From contig CAZRXW010000001.1 in NCBI GenBank assembly GCA_964604195.1, positions 4,367 through 68,366 of the forward strand: 64,000 nt of DNA, in the 5' to 3' direction. A model generated the notes under the pieces. It did not search any database and was not told the origin of the DNA. It saw only the letters and a program-made list of their open reading frames with translations. Every line of letters starts with the position of its first letter. Position 1 is the stretch's first letter. Shown piece by piece: positions 7,486 through 15,582 of this stretch. The DNA comes from SSEF01 sp964604195. Its GTDB lineage: Bacteria; Patescibacteriota; Minisyncoccia; Moranbacterales; UBA1568. The translations under genes were made by a program, and so were the position numbers.

Positions 7486-9156
7486 ATGTTTTGTATTGAC
7501 ATACCATCTCCTGTAGCGCTTATTTTCTCGGAGTCTACACCGACGCTGCTTTATTATTCGCATCTCCCAGTGATATTTGTGTCTATTTTAATTGGTCTGC
7601 TTGTTTTTTCTAAAAATAAAAGTCTTGAAAGCCGATTGCTCTTGGCAGTCGTGGTTTCTTTTGCGACATGGAATCTGATTGATCTCGTTAATTGGACAAA
7701 TGTTGATGCTCGCATCATCATGATTTCCTGGTCTTTCATGAACTTCTTCTTTTGTTTGGTTGTAGCGCTCACTCTTTATTTCTCTTATGTCTTTTTAAGA
7801 AAAGAAGAGCCGAGGCTATGGGCACTGCTAGTTGGAGCTCTGCCTCTTATTACTTATATCCTATTTATTCCTACATCATTCAATCTTATAGGGTTCGATC
7901 TAGCCATTTGTGAGGCAATGGAGGGTTCTTTAGTTACCTACTTTCATTTGCTCCAGGCATTTTACTTTGTTTGGCTGGTTCTCTTTTTGATTCATGAATG
8001 CTATCAAGATTGGAAACTAAAAAAGAAACAAGCTCTTTACTTGGGATTAGGTATAGGCTTCTTCATTCTGAGCTTCTATACAGGTAATCTTGTGGCTGAT
8101 ATTCTCGATAATTGGGAATTGGAACAGTATGGTCTTTTCGGAATGCTTATTTTCATGATGTTTCTGGTCTATCTAATTGTCCGCTACCAGGCTTTCAACA
8201 TGAAGCTCCTAGGGGCTCAGGCTTTAACAGCGGCCTTTGTTATTCTTATAGGAACTCAGTTCTTCTTTGCTACAACTACCATTACAATTGTTCTTACCAC
8301 CATTACATTTGTCCTTTCTCTTATTTTTGCTTATTTCCTTATCAGGGAAGTGAAAAAAGAGGTTCAGCGGAAGGAGGAGTTGGAGGTGCTGACCAATGAG
8401 TTGTCAGTCGCCAATACCGAGCTCAAACGGCTTGATAGTGCCAAGAGTGAATTCATCTCAATTGCATCTCACCAACTCCGTACGCCACTTACTGCTATCA
8501 GGGGATTTCTTGATCTTTTGCTCGAGGGAGCGTATGGAAAAATTGAACCAAAGGTAAAGGATACTTTGGGCAAGTTGACCATTGCTAATAATCGTCTCAT
8601 GGGTTTGGTGGAAAATCTTTTGAATATCTCTCGTATTGAGGCGGGGAGGATCCAGTATCAGTTTAATCCAGCTCATATCGAAGATATAGTAAATGAACTG
8701 GAAGATATGTTTGTACTGGCCGCAAAAGAAAAGGGTATAGCTTTCTCAGTCAAAAGGCCCAAGCAGTCACTGCCTCTTCTCTCGCTTGATGCCACCAAGA
8801 TTCGTGAGGTAATTTCCAACCTTATCGATAACGCTCTGAAGTACACTTCTCAGGGGTCGATAACGGTTTCGTATGAGCACCACCCTCACTCTGTCCGGGT
8901 CATTATAACCGACACAGGTATGGGCATCGAACCTAAAGATTTGCCGCATATATTCAAGAAGTTTGAGCGTGGAACAGGAGCGGAAAAAGTCAATGTATCA
9001 AGTACGGGGTTAGGGCTCTATGTAGGGAGTAAGTTTGCTGAGGCGCATGGAGGAACTATTCGTGCTGAATCAGCGGGCAAGGGTCAGGGCTCCCGGTTTA
9101 TTCTGGAGCTCCCGGTGCACATTGTAGAACGGGCCAAGGAGTTGCCCCAAGCCTAA
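7486..9156 (+). CDS. Membrane sensor histidine kinase
   Basis: This 556-aa kinase has about eight N-terminal membrane segments (residues 20-290), like 7TM-type sensor modules, then a short coiled region. The HisKA domain carries the H-box SIASHQLRTPLTAIRGF (phospho-acceptor His near 327). The ATPase domain shows the N-box SNLIDNALKYT, G1 DTGMGIEPKDLPHIFKKF and G2 STGLGLYVGS. It should autophosphorylate and pass phosphate to the receiver encoded 36 bases downstream. No extracellular ligand domain is visible, so the signal may be membrane-borne. Confidence 0.93.
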   Translation: MFCIDIPSPVALIFSESTPTLLYYSHLPVIFVSILIGLLVFSKNKSLESRLLLAVVVSFATWNLIDLVNWTNVDARIIMISWSFMNFFFCLVVALTLYFSYVFLRKEEPRLWALLVGALPLITYILFIPTSFNLIGFDLAICEAMEGSLVTYFHLLQAFYFVWLVLFLIHECYQDWKLKKKQALYLGLGIGFFILSFYTGNLVADILDNWELEQYGLFGMLIFMMFLVYLIVRYQAFNMKLLGAQALTAAFVILIGTQFFFATTTITIVLTTITFVLSLIFAYFLIREVKKEVQRKEELEVLTNELSVANTELKRLDSAKSEFISIASHQLRTPLTAIRGFLDLLLEGAYGKIEPKVKDTLGKLTIANNRLMGLVENLLNISRIEAGRIQYQFNPAHIEDIVNELEDMFVLAAKEKGIAFSVKRPKQSLPLLSLDATKIREVISNLIDNALKYTSQGSITVSYEHHPHSVRVIITDTGMGIEPKDLPHIFKKFERGTGAEKVNVSSTGLGLYVGSKFAEAHGGTIRAESAGKGQGSRFILELPVHIVERAKELPQA

Positions 9157-9192
9157 TAGTCTGCTAATCTAGGGCGGTTAGAAGCAAAATAT

Positions 9193-9561
9193 ATGTCAAA
9201 AATATTGTTGGTTGAAGACGATCCATTTATAGCTGAGATTTACGAGAAAAAGCTCGCTGACGCTGGTTTTGAGGTGGTCAATGCCAAGACGGGCAAGGAG
9301 GTCCTCAAACGAGTTGCCGAATCGGCATATGATCTGGTGCTGCTTGATATGGTCCTTCCAGAGCTTTCAGGCATGGAGGTTCTCCAGGAGCTCCGCAGTA
9401 AGCCGGAATATGATCAGAATCTCAAAATAGTGGTGTTTAGCAATCTTTCGAGTCCAGAAGAGCAAGCGGCTGCCATCAAAGCTGGGGCAACGGGTTTTAT
9501 TTCCAAAACCTCATTTGCTCCCTCTCAAGTAGTGGATGAAATAAAGCGATATTTGATGTAA
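9193..9561 (+). CDS. Single-domain response regulator (CheY-like receiver)
   Basis: This 122-aa protein is a stand-alone receiver with no output domain. The acidic pocket VEDDP, the phospho-acceptor Asp in DLVLLDMVLPELSG (about residue 53), the Ser in VVFSNLSS and the conserved Lys in FISKTSF are all present. It directly follows the histidine kinase gene and is its likely partner. No Shine-Dalgarno precedes the ATG. Confidence 0.93.
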   Translation: MSKILLVEDDPFIAEIYEKKLADAGFEVVNAKTGKEVLKRVAESAYDLVLLDMVLPELSGMEVLQELRSKPEYDQNLKIVVFSNLSSPEEQAAAIKAGATGFISKTSFAPSQVVDEIKRYLM

Positions 9562-9572
9562 TTGAATGGCGT

Positions 9573-10898
9573 ATGTCCTCGAGAGTTTTGGTTCTTGATG
9601 CGGTGCACAAAATTGGTGAGACGATCGAACTTCGTGGTTGGGTGAGTGTTCGTCGTGACCACGGTAAGTTAATTTTCCTCGAACTTCGTGATCGTAGTGG
9701 GTCAGTGCAGCTGGTGGTTACTCCAGAAAAGGAAAATGTTTTGACGGTGGCAAAAGAAGTTCGTCCAGAATATACGGTCTCGGTAACTGGATTAGTCAAA
9801 GAACGTCCCGGAAAAGCAGCTGAGAGTTCACCTACTGGCGGAATAGAAATTGAGGTTACATCACTCTCGATTCTCTCCCAGCCAGCAGAAGAACTTCCTA
9901 TTGATGTTTCCAAGACTGATCTCGAACTCAATCTCGACACACTTCTTACTCATCGCACCCTGGCTCTTCGTAATGAAAAAGTGCGAGCCATTTTCAAGAT
10001 TTACTCCGAAATGCTTTTTGCTTATGGTGAAGCACTTCGGCAGGAGGGATTCCTCGAAATCAAGACCCCCAAGATTCTTTCGGCAGCTACGGAGGGCGGG
10101 GCAAACTTCTTCAAAATTAAATACTTCGATCGAGATGCTTTTTTGGCACAGAGCCCTCAGTTCTACAAGCAGGCTGCTATGAGTGCCTTTGAGCGAGTCT
10201 TTGAGGTGGGTGTTGTGTTTCGAGCGGAGCCAAGTTTTACTACTCGCCATGTGACAGAGTATACCGGTCTTGATGCTGAGATGGGTTTTATTGAGAATGT
10301 CGAAGAGGTGATGGCTATGCTAGAAAAAACCATGATGCATGTCTTCGCTCATATTGGTAAAACCTGCCAGAAAGAACTCGCCCTGTACGGAGCCACCGTT
10401 CCAGAGGCGGTGCCTATCCCACGCTTGCGACTAGCGGAAGCTTTCGAGATTCTCAAGAATGAATTTGGAAAAGTAATCCCTGAAGGCGAGGATATTGATA
10501 GTGAAGGAGAGCGTCTCATTGGTGAGTACGTTAAAAAGAAATACAATTCCGATTTTGTTTTCCTCACTCATTATCCAACGGCGGTACGGGCTTTTTATTC
10601 ATTGCCGAGTCCTGAAAATCCCAAGCTGTGTGAAAGCTATGACCTCGTGTTTCGTGGTCTGGAAATTGCCTCAGGAGCTGAGCGTGTACATGAGTATCAG
10701 ATGTTGGTGGATATTCTCAAAGGTCGCGGGCTTGATCCGGCTCAGTTTAGTGACTATCTGGATATCTTCAAAAACGGAGCGCCTCGGCATGGTGGATGGG
10801 GATTGGGTTCTGAACGTATAGTGCAGAAGCTTCTCGGGCTGGAGACTATCAAAGAAGCGATTCTCTACCCTCGAGATGTGAAGCGTCTCACCCCCTAG
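9573..10898 (+). CDS. aspS: Aspartyl-tRNA synthetase, archaeal/eukaryotic-type short form
   Basis: This 441-aa class II synthetase charges tRNA-Asp, and possibly tRNA-Asn. An N-terminal OB-fold anticodon-binding domain (about 1-105, opening IGETIELRGWVSVRRDHGKL) precedes the catalytic core with motif 2 (FRAEPSFTTRHVTEYTGLDAEM) and motif 3 (GGWGLGSERIVQKLLGLETI). The ending ILYPRDVKRLTP is typical of the archaeal-type enzyme. The GAD insertion that makes bacterial AspRS about 590 aa is absent. Archaeal-type AspRS is often non-discriminating, so Asp-tRNA-Asn formation with GatCAB is plausible but not shown. Confidence 0.9.
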   Translation: MSSRVLVLDAVHKIGETIELRGWVSVRRDHGKLIFLELRDRSGSVQLVVTPEKENVLTVAKEVRPEYTVSVTGLVKERPGKAAESSPTGGIEIEVTSLSILSQPAEELPIDVSKTDLELNLDTLLTHRTLALRNEKVRAIFKIYSEMLFAYGEALRQEGFLEIKTPKILSAATEGGANFFKIKYFDRDAFLAQSPQFYKQAAMSAFERVFEVGVVFRAEPSFTTRHVTEYTGLDAEMGFIENVEEVMAMLEKTMMHVFAHIGKTCQKELALYGATVPEAVPIPRLRLAEAFEILKNEFGKVIPEGEDIDSEGERLIGEYVKKKYNSDFVFLTHYPTAVRAFYSLPSPENPKLCESYDLVFRGLEIASGAERVHEYQMLVDILKGRGLDPAQFSDYLDIFKNGAPRHGGWGLGSERIVQKLLGLETIKEAILYPRDVKRLTP

Positions 10899-10914
10899 TT
10901 TTTCCAGTTTCCCT

Positions 10915-10949
10915 AACCCGTCCTTTAGCCCTGGGCGGGTTTCTTTTTG
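10915..10949 (+). terminator. Intrinsic terminator after aspS
   Basis: AACCCG-T-CC pairs with GGCGGGTT (one bulged T), followed by TCTTTTTGTTTT. It separates aspS from the rhamnose genes. Confidence 0.75.
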
Positions 10950-10961
10950 TTTTATATAGGG

Positions 10962-10967
10962 TACAAT
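10962..10967 (+). promoter_or_regulatory. -10 box of the rmlC promoter
   Basis: TACAAT lies 9 bases before the ATG at 10977, so the transcript is expected to be nearly leaderless. The -35 is weak. Confidence 0.5.
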
Positions 10968-10976
10968 GTGAGTGCT

Positions 10977-11534
10977 ATGCAAACAACTCAGACAAACATC
11001 GAGGGACTCCTTATTCTTCAACCAGCTCTCTATGCTGATGAGCGGGGTTGGTTTATGGAGAGTTTTCAGGAGGAACGGTATCAGGGGCTTCTGGGTACAG
11101 ATATTCATTTTGTTCAAGATAATCTTTCGTTTTCCAAGCGAGGGGTTCTGAGAGGACTACATTATCAAGCGCCGCCATTTGCTCAGGGGAAGCTCGTCTC
11201 GGTCTTGCATGGCCGAGTCATGGATGTGGCGGTTGATATTCGGTTTGGATCGCCGACCTTTGGGCAACATGTCGCAGTCGAGCTTTCAGCCGAGAATCAT
11301 AAACAATTTTGGATTCCAGCAGGTTTTGCCCACGGTTTTATTGCACTCGAAGATGATACGGTGTTTGCCTATAAATGCACCAATGTTTATTCACGCGAAC
11401 ATGACCGAGGAGTGCGGTGGAATGACTCAGCTCTTGGTATACGCTGGGGAATAGATAATCCTATTGTGTCAGAAAAAGACAGAGTTCACCCATTGTTGAA
11501 GGACATTCAAAAGGATTTCGTATTTGAAAGTTAA
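10977..11534 (+). CDS. rmlC: dTDP-4-dehydrorhamnose 3,5-epimerase
   Basis: This 185-aa cupin enzyme performs the third step of dTDP-L-rhamnose synthesis, inverting C3 and C5 of dTDP-4-keto-6-deoxyglucose. Visible family motifs are YADERGWFMESFQE, FVQDNLSFSKRGVLRGLHYQ (with the catalytic-His region), and FWIPAGFAHGF. Its length matches the family. The ATG at 10977 is chosen because the -10 box lies just before it. rmlB follows 22 bases downstream. Confidence 0.95.
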   Translation: MQTTQTNIEGLLILQPALYADERGWFMESFQEERYQGLLGTDIHFVQDNLSFSKRGVLRGLHYQAPPFAQGKLVSVLHGRVMDVAVDIRFGSPTFGQHVAVELSAENHKQFWIPAGFAHGFIALEDDTVFAYKCTNVYSREHDRGVRWNDSALGIRWGIDNPIVSEKDRVHPLLKDIQKDFVFES

Positions 11535-11556
11535 TCAGCGAGGTAACTGGAAAGCT

Positions 11557-12558
11557 ATGAGACTACTCGTGACGGGAGGTGCTGGATTTATCGGAGGTAA
11601 TTTCGTTCACCACGTATTACAAGCCTCTCCAGAATACACCGTAGTGGTGTTGGATGCGCTGACCTATGCGGGGAATTTAGAAAACTTAGCGAGCGTACAG
11701 GATGCTGCTCATTTTCGGTTTGTGAAAGGTGATATTACCGATGCAACGCTGGTGGATACTTTGGTCAAGGAGTGTGACGCGGTCGTACATTTTGCTGCTG
11801 AATCACACGTAGACCGCTCCATTTTGGGGCCGGAAGCATTTGTACGGACCAATGTGCTCGGAACCTTTACTTTGTTAGAAGCCGCCCGCAAGTATAGCAA
11901 GCGTTTCCATCATGTCTCCACCGATGAGGTGTTTGGCACTCTGGCCCAGACCGATCCAGCGTTTGACGAATCAACAGCCTATGATCCACGAAGCCCCTAT
12001 AGCGCCAGTAAGGCAGGGAGTGATCACCTCGTGCGTGCCTACTTCCATACCTATGGGCTGCCGATCACGATTTCCAATTGCTCCAATAATTATGGACCCT
12101 ACCATTTCCCAGAGAAACTGATTCCGCTCGCTATTACCAATCTTCTTGAAGGAAAAAAGGTGCCGGTGTATGGTGACGGGCTTCAGGTACGGGACTGGCT
12201 CTATGTCGAGGACCATGCCAGGGCTATCGCGCTCATTCTCGAAAAGGGAAGGGTTGGTGAAACGTACTGTATCGGTGGCAATGCAGAGAAAGAAAATATC
12301 TGGATTGTGAAGAAACTGTTGGAAGTCCTTGGCTTTGGGGAAGAATACATCGAGTATGTGCAGGATCGACCAGGGCATGATCGCCGCTACGCGATCAATT
12401 TTGGCAAGATCAAAAATGAGCTCAGCTGGGAGCCAAGCGTAAGTCTTGAAGAAGGCCTCGTCAAAACGGTCGAGTGGTTCAAGGAAAATAGAGAGTGGTG
12501 GCAGCGAGTCAAAAGCGGTGAGTACCAGAAGTATTATGAAAAACAGTATGGAAAATAG
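11557..12558 (+). CDS. rmlB: dTDP-glucose 4,6-dehydratase
   Basis: This 333-aa short-chain dehydrogenase performs the second rhamnose step. The NAD-binding motif is TGGAGFIGGNFV at residues 5-16, followed by the family signature HFAAESHVDRSI. The catalytic set is visible as STDEVFGTL (Thr-Asp-Glu) and YSASKAGSDHLV (Tyr and Lys), with NNYGPYHFPEKLIP after it. The start at 11557 puts the Rossmann motif at the usual distance; the reading frame upstream overlaps rmlC. Its last 11 bases overlap the next gene. Confidence 0.95.
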   Translation: MRLLVTGGAGFIGGNFVHHVLQASPEYTVVVLDALTYAGNLENLASVQDAAHFRFVKGDITDATLVDTLVKECDAVVHFAAESHVDRSILGPEAFVRTNVLGTFTLLEAARKYSKRFHHVSTDEVFGTLAQTDPAFDESTAYDPRSPYSASKAGSDHLVRAYFHTYGLPITISNCSNNYGPYHFPEKLIPLAITNLLEGKKVPVYGDGLQVRDWLYVEDHARAIALILEKGRVGETYCIGGNAEKENIWIVKKLLEVLGFGEEYIEYVQDRPGHDRRYAINFGKIKNELSWEPSVSLEEGLVKTVEWFKENREWWQRVKSGEYQKYYEKQYGK

Positions 12559-13117
12559 CACATCTGCTTACTTATGTAGTAAATGTGGGATGAAAGCTAG
12601 TATAGTGGATGGAAGAATAAAAAGAACCTGCACGTGTAGTGCAGACAGGACAGTACTGACTAATATCAGTGCAAATTTACAATATGCTGGCAGCAGAGCG
12701 GAATACTACCAGCTTTTTGAAACGGGCAAGGTATTTTATGAAGCGGCATTATATCTGAAACGAGCAGGGCGGCCGTCAATCGTGTACTTACACTTAATAT
12801 GCCAAGCATTTGAAAATATATCGAAATACATTATCTGTGAAGGAAAAGGGCACATATATTGTTACCCGAATCCGAAGGAGAAACCATCAGGTAAATTTGG
12901 TCATTGTTTATATGATCTTTTAACAGAGGTTAAGACGTGCAGTGGAAATCCTGTGACCTTTGCATTGGAAGAAGAAGTTAAAAAATTATCAGATCCTTAT
13001 AAAAAAAGAGTGTTTGCGTACGGAGATTTTAAGACCTCATTCAATGGGGATTCTGAATATAAGGTGAGTCACCTTTTTGAGTATTTAAAGAAAGTATTGA
13101 GTTTAGTTGATAGTTAA
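12548..13117 (+). CDS. Zinc-ribbon protein of unknown function, possibly HEPN-like
   Basis: This 189-aa protein has an N-terminal zinc-ribbon-like pair (LCSKCG and TCTCSA, about residues 9-32) and an alpha-helical remainder. The segment RAGRPSIVYLHLICQAFENI is reminiscent of HEPN-type helical bundles, but the RX4-6H active-site motif is not clear. The start overlaps the end of rmlB by 11 bases, which implies translational coupling or a later insertion. Base composition is more AT-rich than rmlB. The HEPN idea is a weak inference; a fold search would decide it. Confidence 0.55.
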   Translation: MENSTSAYLCSKCGMKASIVDGRIKRTCTCSADRTVLTNISANLQYAGSRAEYYQLFETGKVFYEAALYLKRAGRPSIVYLHLICQAFENISKYIICEGKGHIYCYPNPKEKPSGKFGHCLYDLLTEVKTCSGNPVTFALEEEVKKLSDPYKKRVFAYGDFKTSFNGDSEYKVSHLFEYLKKVLSLVDS

Positions 13118-13129
13118 TTTTAATAAACT

Positions 13130-13792
13130 ATGAAATTTCTCCTCACGTCAGCAGGAATAAGCAATCCTTCAATTGAAAAAGCATTGTTTGAGTTGTTAGA
13201 GAAACCAGTAAGTGAGACGAGAGTGGTTTTTATCCCAACAGCAGCCAATCTTGTAGCGGATGACAAGAGTTGGTTGGTGCAGAATTACAATGATTTCTTG
13301 AAGTTGGGTTTACAGTCTTTTGATATTGTCGATATATCAGCAGTGCCAAAAGAAAATTGGATGAAGCGCTTTGAGGCAGCTGATGTACTTTGTTTCGGTG
13401 GTGGTGATGAACAGTATCTTACCCACCTCATGCGAGAGAGCGGAGTAGTCGAGGTGTTGCCTGAGTTACTCAAAACACGAGTTTATATGGGCATCAGTGC
13501 CGGGAGTATGGTAGTGGGTAAGTTACTTTCTGGTGAATTGACCAAAGAGCTGTGGCCAGAGGAATCCTTTGAGGGGAGTGAGGAAGGTTTGGGGTTATAT
13601 GATTTTTCAATCTTGCCGCATTTGAACTCCGATTACTTCGCTCATCTCCGTGTGCCACTTATCGAGTCAATGAAGGATCGATTTCCTCAGACAATCTACG
13701 CTCTTGATGATGCTTCGGCCCTGAAGGTGATAGAAGGTCAGATTGAAGTGGTGAGCGAGGGTCAATTTTTAGAGTTAGAAAAACAAATATGA
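13130..13792 (+). CDS. Peptidase S51 (peptidase E-like)
   Basis: This 220-aa protein has the S51 dipeptidase layout. It contains VVFIPTAANL near the start, CFGGGDEQYLTHLM (about residues 88-101) and the nucleophile elbow YMGISAGSMVVG, with the Ser near 122; the segment ILPHLNSDYF may supply the His. Peptidase E cleaves Asp-Xaa dipeptides, while other family members act on cyanophycin. It is cytoplasmic, with no signal peptide. The next gene overlaps its last four bases (ATGA). Confidence 0.85.
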   Translation: MKFLLTSAGISNPSIEKALFELLEKPVSETRVVFIPTAANLVADDKSWLVQNYNDFLKLGLQSFDIVDISAVPKENWMKRFEAADVLCFGGGDEQYLTHLMRESGVVEVLPELLKTRVYMGISAGSMVVGKLLSGELTKELWPEESFEGSEEGLGLYDFSILPHLNSDYFAHLRVPLIESMKDRFPQTIYALDDASALKVIEGQIEVVSEGQFLELEKQI

Positions 13793-14442
13793 ATATCACC
13801 AAATTTGGGCATTGTTGCATCTTGATTGAAATAGATGGGGTACGGATACTGACGGATCCAGGGAATTATAGTGAGACGCCGATGGTTTCGGATATTGATG
13901 GAATACTCATTACTCATGAACATCAGGATCATTGCCATGTGGAAAGTCTTCACATTGTCCTTGTCAAGAACCCGGGCGCGCAGGTCATTACCCATGCTGG
14001 GGTAGGCAAGATACTCGATGAAGCAGGGATCAAGTGGGAACCCATCAGTGATGGAGGGGAAAAAGAAATCAAGGGGGTGAAGATCCAGAGCTTTGGTAGC
14101 GAACACGCCTGTATCCATCACGACCTTCCACCGGTACAAAACACTGGATTTTTGATTGCCGAAAAACTATTCTATCCGGGCGATTCATTTCACAATCCCC
14201 ATCGGGAGATTGAGATTCTAGCTCTCCCAGTGGCAGGACCATGGATGAAACTTTCCGAAGCGATCGAGTATGCCAAGGCTATGAAGCCAAAAGTTGTTTT
14301 TCCGGTGCATGATGGGATGCTCCGGCAGGGGATAGAACTTGGGCCAACACGTCGCATCCCCACACTCCTTCTCGAGCCGCTGGGTATCAAATATGTCGAC
14401 ATGACCGAAGGATCGGTACAAGATTTTAATGCCATCATATGA
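13789..14442 (+). CDS. MBL-fold metallo-hydrolase (UlaG/UPF0173-like)
   Basis: This 217-aa protein has the metallo-beta-lactamase fold. It shows GHCCILIEIDGVRILTDPG, then the metal motif THEHQDHCH (HxHxDH), and later His/Asp ligands in LFYPGDSFH and VVFPVHDGM. UlaG-like members are lactonases or phosphodiesterases; the substrate here is unknown. It overlaps both neighbours by four bases, forming a coupled S51-MBL-MazG set of likely house-cleaning enzymes. Confidence 0.88.
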   Translation: MNITKFGHCCILIEIDGVRILTDPGNYSETPMVSDIDGILITHEHQDHCHVESLHIVLVKNPGAQVITHAGVGKILDEAGIKWEPISDGGEKEIKGVKIQSFGSEHACIHHDLPPVQNTGFLIAEKLFYPGDSFHNPHREIEILALPVAGPWMKLSEAIEYAKAMKPKVVFPVHDGMLRQGIELGPTRRIPTLLLEPLGIKYVDMTEGSVQDFNAII

Positions 14443-14765
14443 CCTTTGAAGATTTCCAACAATTTATTGAGGCTCAGCATGCGTTCTTTCGGAAGGTGAA
14501 GAAGCAGACGAAGAAAGACCGGATCTTTGCTCGAACGATTAAGCTAGGGGAAGAATACGGCGAATTGTGCGACGAGGTATTGGCTTCAGTGGGGGATCAG
14601 CGGAAAGGAAAGCTGGCTAAAGAGAAGGTTGGGGACCTGGAAAGTGAATTTGCGGATGTGCTCATTACGCTCTTTATGCTGGCCAAAGCGATGGACGTCG
14701 ACATTATGCAGGCGCTCGATACCAAGGTGAAGAAAATAAAAGCCAAGTACAATAAACAAGTATGA
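14439..14765 (+). CDS. MazG-like nucleotide pyrophosphohydrolase
   Basis: This 108-aa all-helical protein carries the MazG-type metal signature: GEEYGELCDEV (ExxE) and LESEFADVLITLFML (ExxD), spaced as in the all-alpha NTP-PPase superfamily. Such enzymes hydrolyse non-canonical or excess NTPs to NMP and pyrophosphate. It is the last gene of the overlapping trio, and its stop overlaps a short hydrophobic reading frame. Confidence 0.82.
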   Translation: MTFEDFQQFIEAQHAFFRKVKKQTKKDRIFARTIKLGEEYGELCDEVLASVGDQRKGKLAKEKVGDLESEFADVLITLFMLAKAMDVDIMQALDTKVKKIKAKYNKQV

Positions 14766-14851
14766 TCTTTTCTTCATATACGCAAGTACTCACGGTCGTA
14801 GCAAGTTGCGTAGTTTTGGTTTTTGGGTTACACTCAGCCGAAGATATCTAA
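14762..14851 (+). CDS. Possible 29-aa hydrophobic peptide
   Basis: An ATG overlapping the MazG stop (ATGA) opens a 29-codon frame whose product contains VLTVVASCVVLVFGL, which could span a membrane. It runs through the left hairpin. The right hairpin lies in a similar short frame (ATG at 15458, 16 codons) that also encodes TQV-TVV. Expression is unproven; the resemblance could follow from the DNA or RNA motif alone. Confidence 0.2.
   Translation: MIFSSYTQVLTVVASCVVLVFGLHSAEDI
14780..14811 (+). repeat. Hairpin motif, left copy
   Basis: Arms ACGCAAGT / AGTTGCGT (extendable by one T-A pair, one G-G mismatch) flank a 16-base loop containing TCACGGTCGT. A second copy with the same dimensions lies at 15479-15510. 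It sits between the MazG and Cas2-like genes, and its right arm overlaps the putative -35. A T-rich tail follows, so terminator function is also possible. Confidence 0.65.
14806..14834 (+). promoter_or_regulatory. Putative promoter of the Cas2/PaaX-like gene
   Basis: TTGCGT (14806-14811), a 17-base spacer and TACACT (14829-14834) precede the ATG at 14873. The -35 lies in the right arm of the hairpin motif. Confidence 0.4.
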
Positions 14852-14872
14852 AGAGTACATATAGAGATATTT

Positions 14873-15451
14873 ATGCCAGAACAATCAGTTAAAACGGGTT
14901 CGATACAACATAGCCTCATTACCAGGACTATTCTTGGAGTGATTGCTACGGCTGGTATAGTAGGTGTGGCAGCGGTAGCCCCGGGTGCCTTTCAGCTGGT
15001 TCGACTTTTACGAAAAAGTACTGTTCGGCGTTACGAAGCCCCATCCTATATTCGTCGCACGATCAAAAGTCTGCAAAAAAGAGGATTGGTACGAGTGACA
15101 GTGAAATCAGGCGAAATGAGAGTATACCTTACTGAAAAAGGGGAACGGGAAGTTTTGAAGTATCAGATCAAGGAAAAGTGTTTACTACAGGGTCATTGGG
15201 ATAAAAAGTGGAGAATTATTATTTTTGACATAGAGGAGCGGCGTCGTTTTGCTCGAGATGGCATTCGCTCTGATATGGAAGAATTGGGCTTGGTGCGATT
15301 GCAAGACAGCGTCTGGGTATATCCTTTTGATTGTGAGGAAGTGGTGACTTTGCTCAAGGCACATTATAAACTTGGAAAACAACTCGTATATATTACCGCT
15401 GGGGATATTGAAAATGACACTTGGCTACGGAAGCAATTTAACCTAAAGTAA
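14873..15451 (+). CDS. PaaX-like winged-helix protein with Cas2-like domain
   Basis: This 192-aa protein combines an N-terminal hydrophobic segment (about residues 20-45), a winged-helix region (SYIRRTIKSLQKRGLVRV, then a wing with RVYLTEKGE) and a C-terminal ferredoxin-like domain with KWRIIIFDIEERRRFARDG and LQDSVWVYPFDCEE. The latter matches the PaaX C-domain/Cas2 family. No CRISPR array, Cas1 or effector gene is in the window, so a regulator or a free-standing Cas2-like nuclease is likelier than CRISPR adaptation. The membrane-like N-terminus is unusual for PaaX. Similar hairpin motifs lie just before and just after the gene. Confidence 0.75.
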   Translation: MPEQSVKTGSIQHSLITRTILGVIATAGIVGVAAVAPGAFQLVRLLRKSTVRRYEAPSYIRRTIKSLQKRGLVRVTVKSGEMRVYLTEKGEREVLKYQIKEKCLLQGHWDKKWRIIIFDIEERRRFARDGIRSDMEELGLVRLQDSVWVYPFDCEEVVTLLKAHYKLGKQLVYITAGDIENDTWLRKQFNLK

Positions 15452-15478
15452 CGCTCTATGCTGTGGCTCTCTGGTTCT

Positions 15479-15510
15479 ACTCAAGTTGTCACGGTCGTGA
15501 GTACTTGAGT
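15479..15510 (+). repeat. Hairpin motif, right copy
   Basis: Arms ACTCAAGT / ACTTGAGT are perfect and extend outward by a T-A and a C-G pair; the 16-base loop contains TCACGGTCGT. One stem pair differs from the left copy by a compensatory change (G-C there, T-A here). It lies 27 bases after the Cas2-like gene and 72 before the Nudix gene. Confidence 0.65.
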
Positions 15511-15546
15511 AGGTGTATTTTCGAGGGTAAGTGGAAAGAAGGGGGA

Positions 15547-15555
15547 TGATATACT
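15547..15555 (+). promoter_or_regulatory. Extended -10 promoter of the Nudix gene
   Basis: TGATATACT combines a TGn extension with TATACT, 27 bases before the ATG at 15583. Confidence 0.45.
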
Positions 15556-15582
15556 GGTTTTGGGGATTGAAAAAAGAGTTAC

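Noticed and set aside
14873..15451. Evidence for a CRISPR-Cas locus (Cas2-like domain)
   Set aside because: No repeat-spacer array, Cas1 or effector gene is seen, and the protein has a PaaX-like winged helix.
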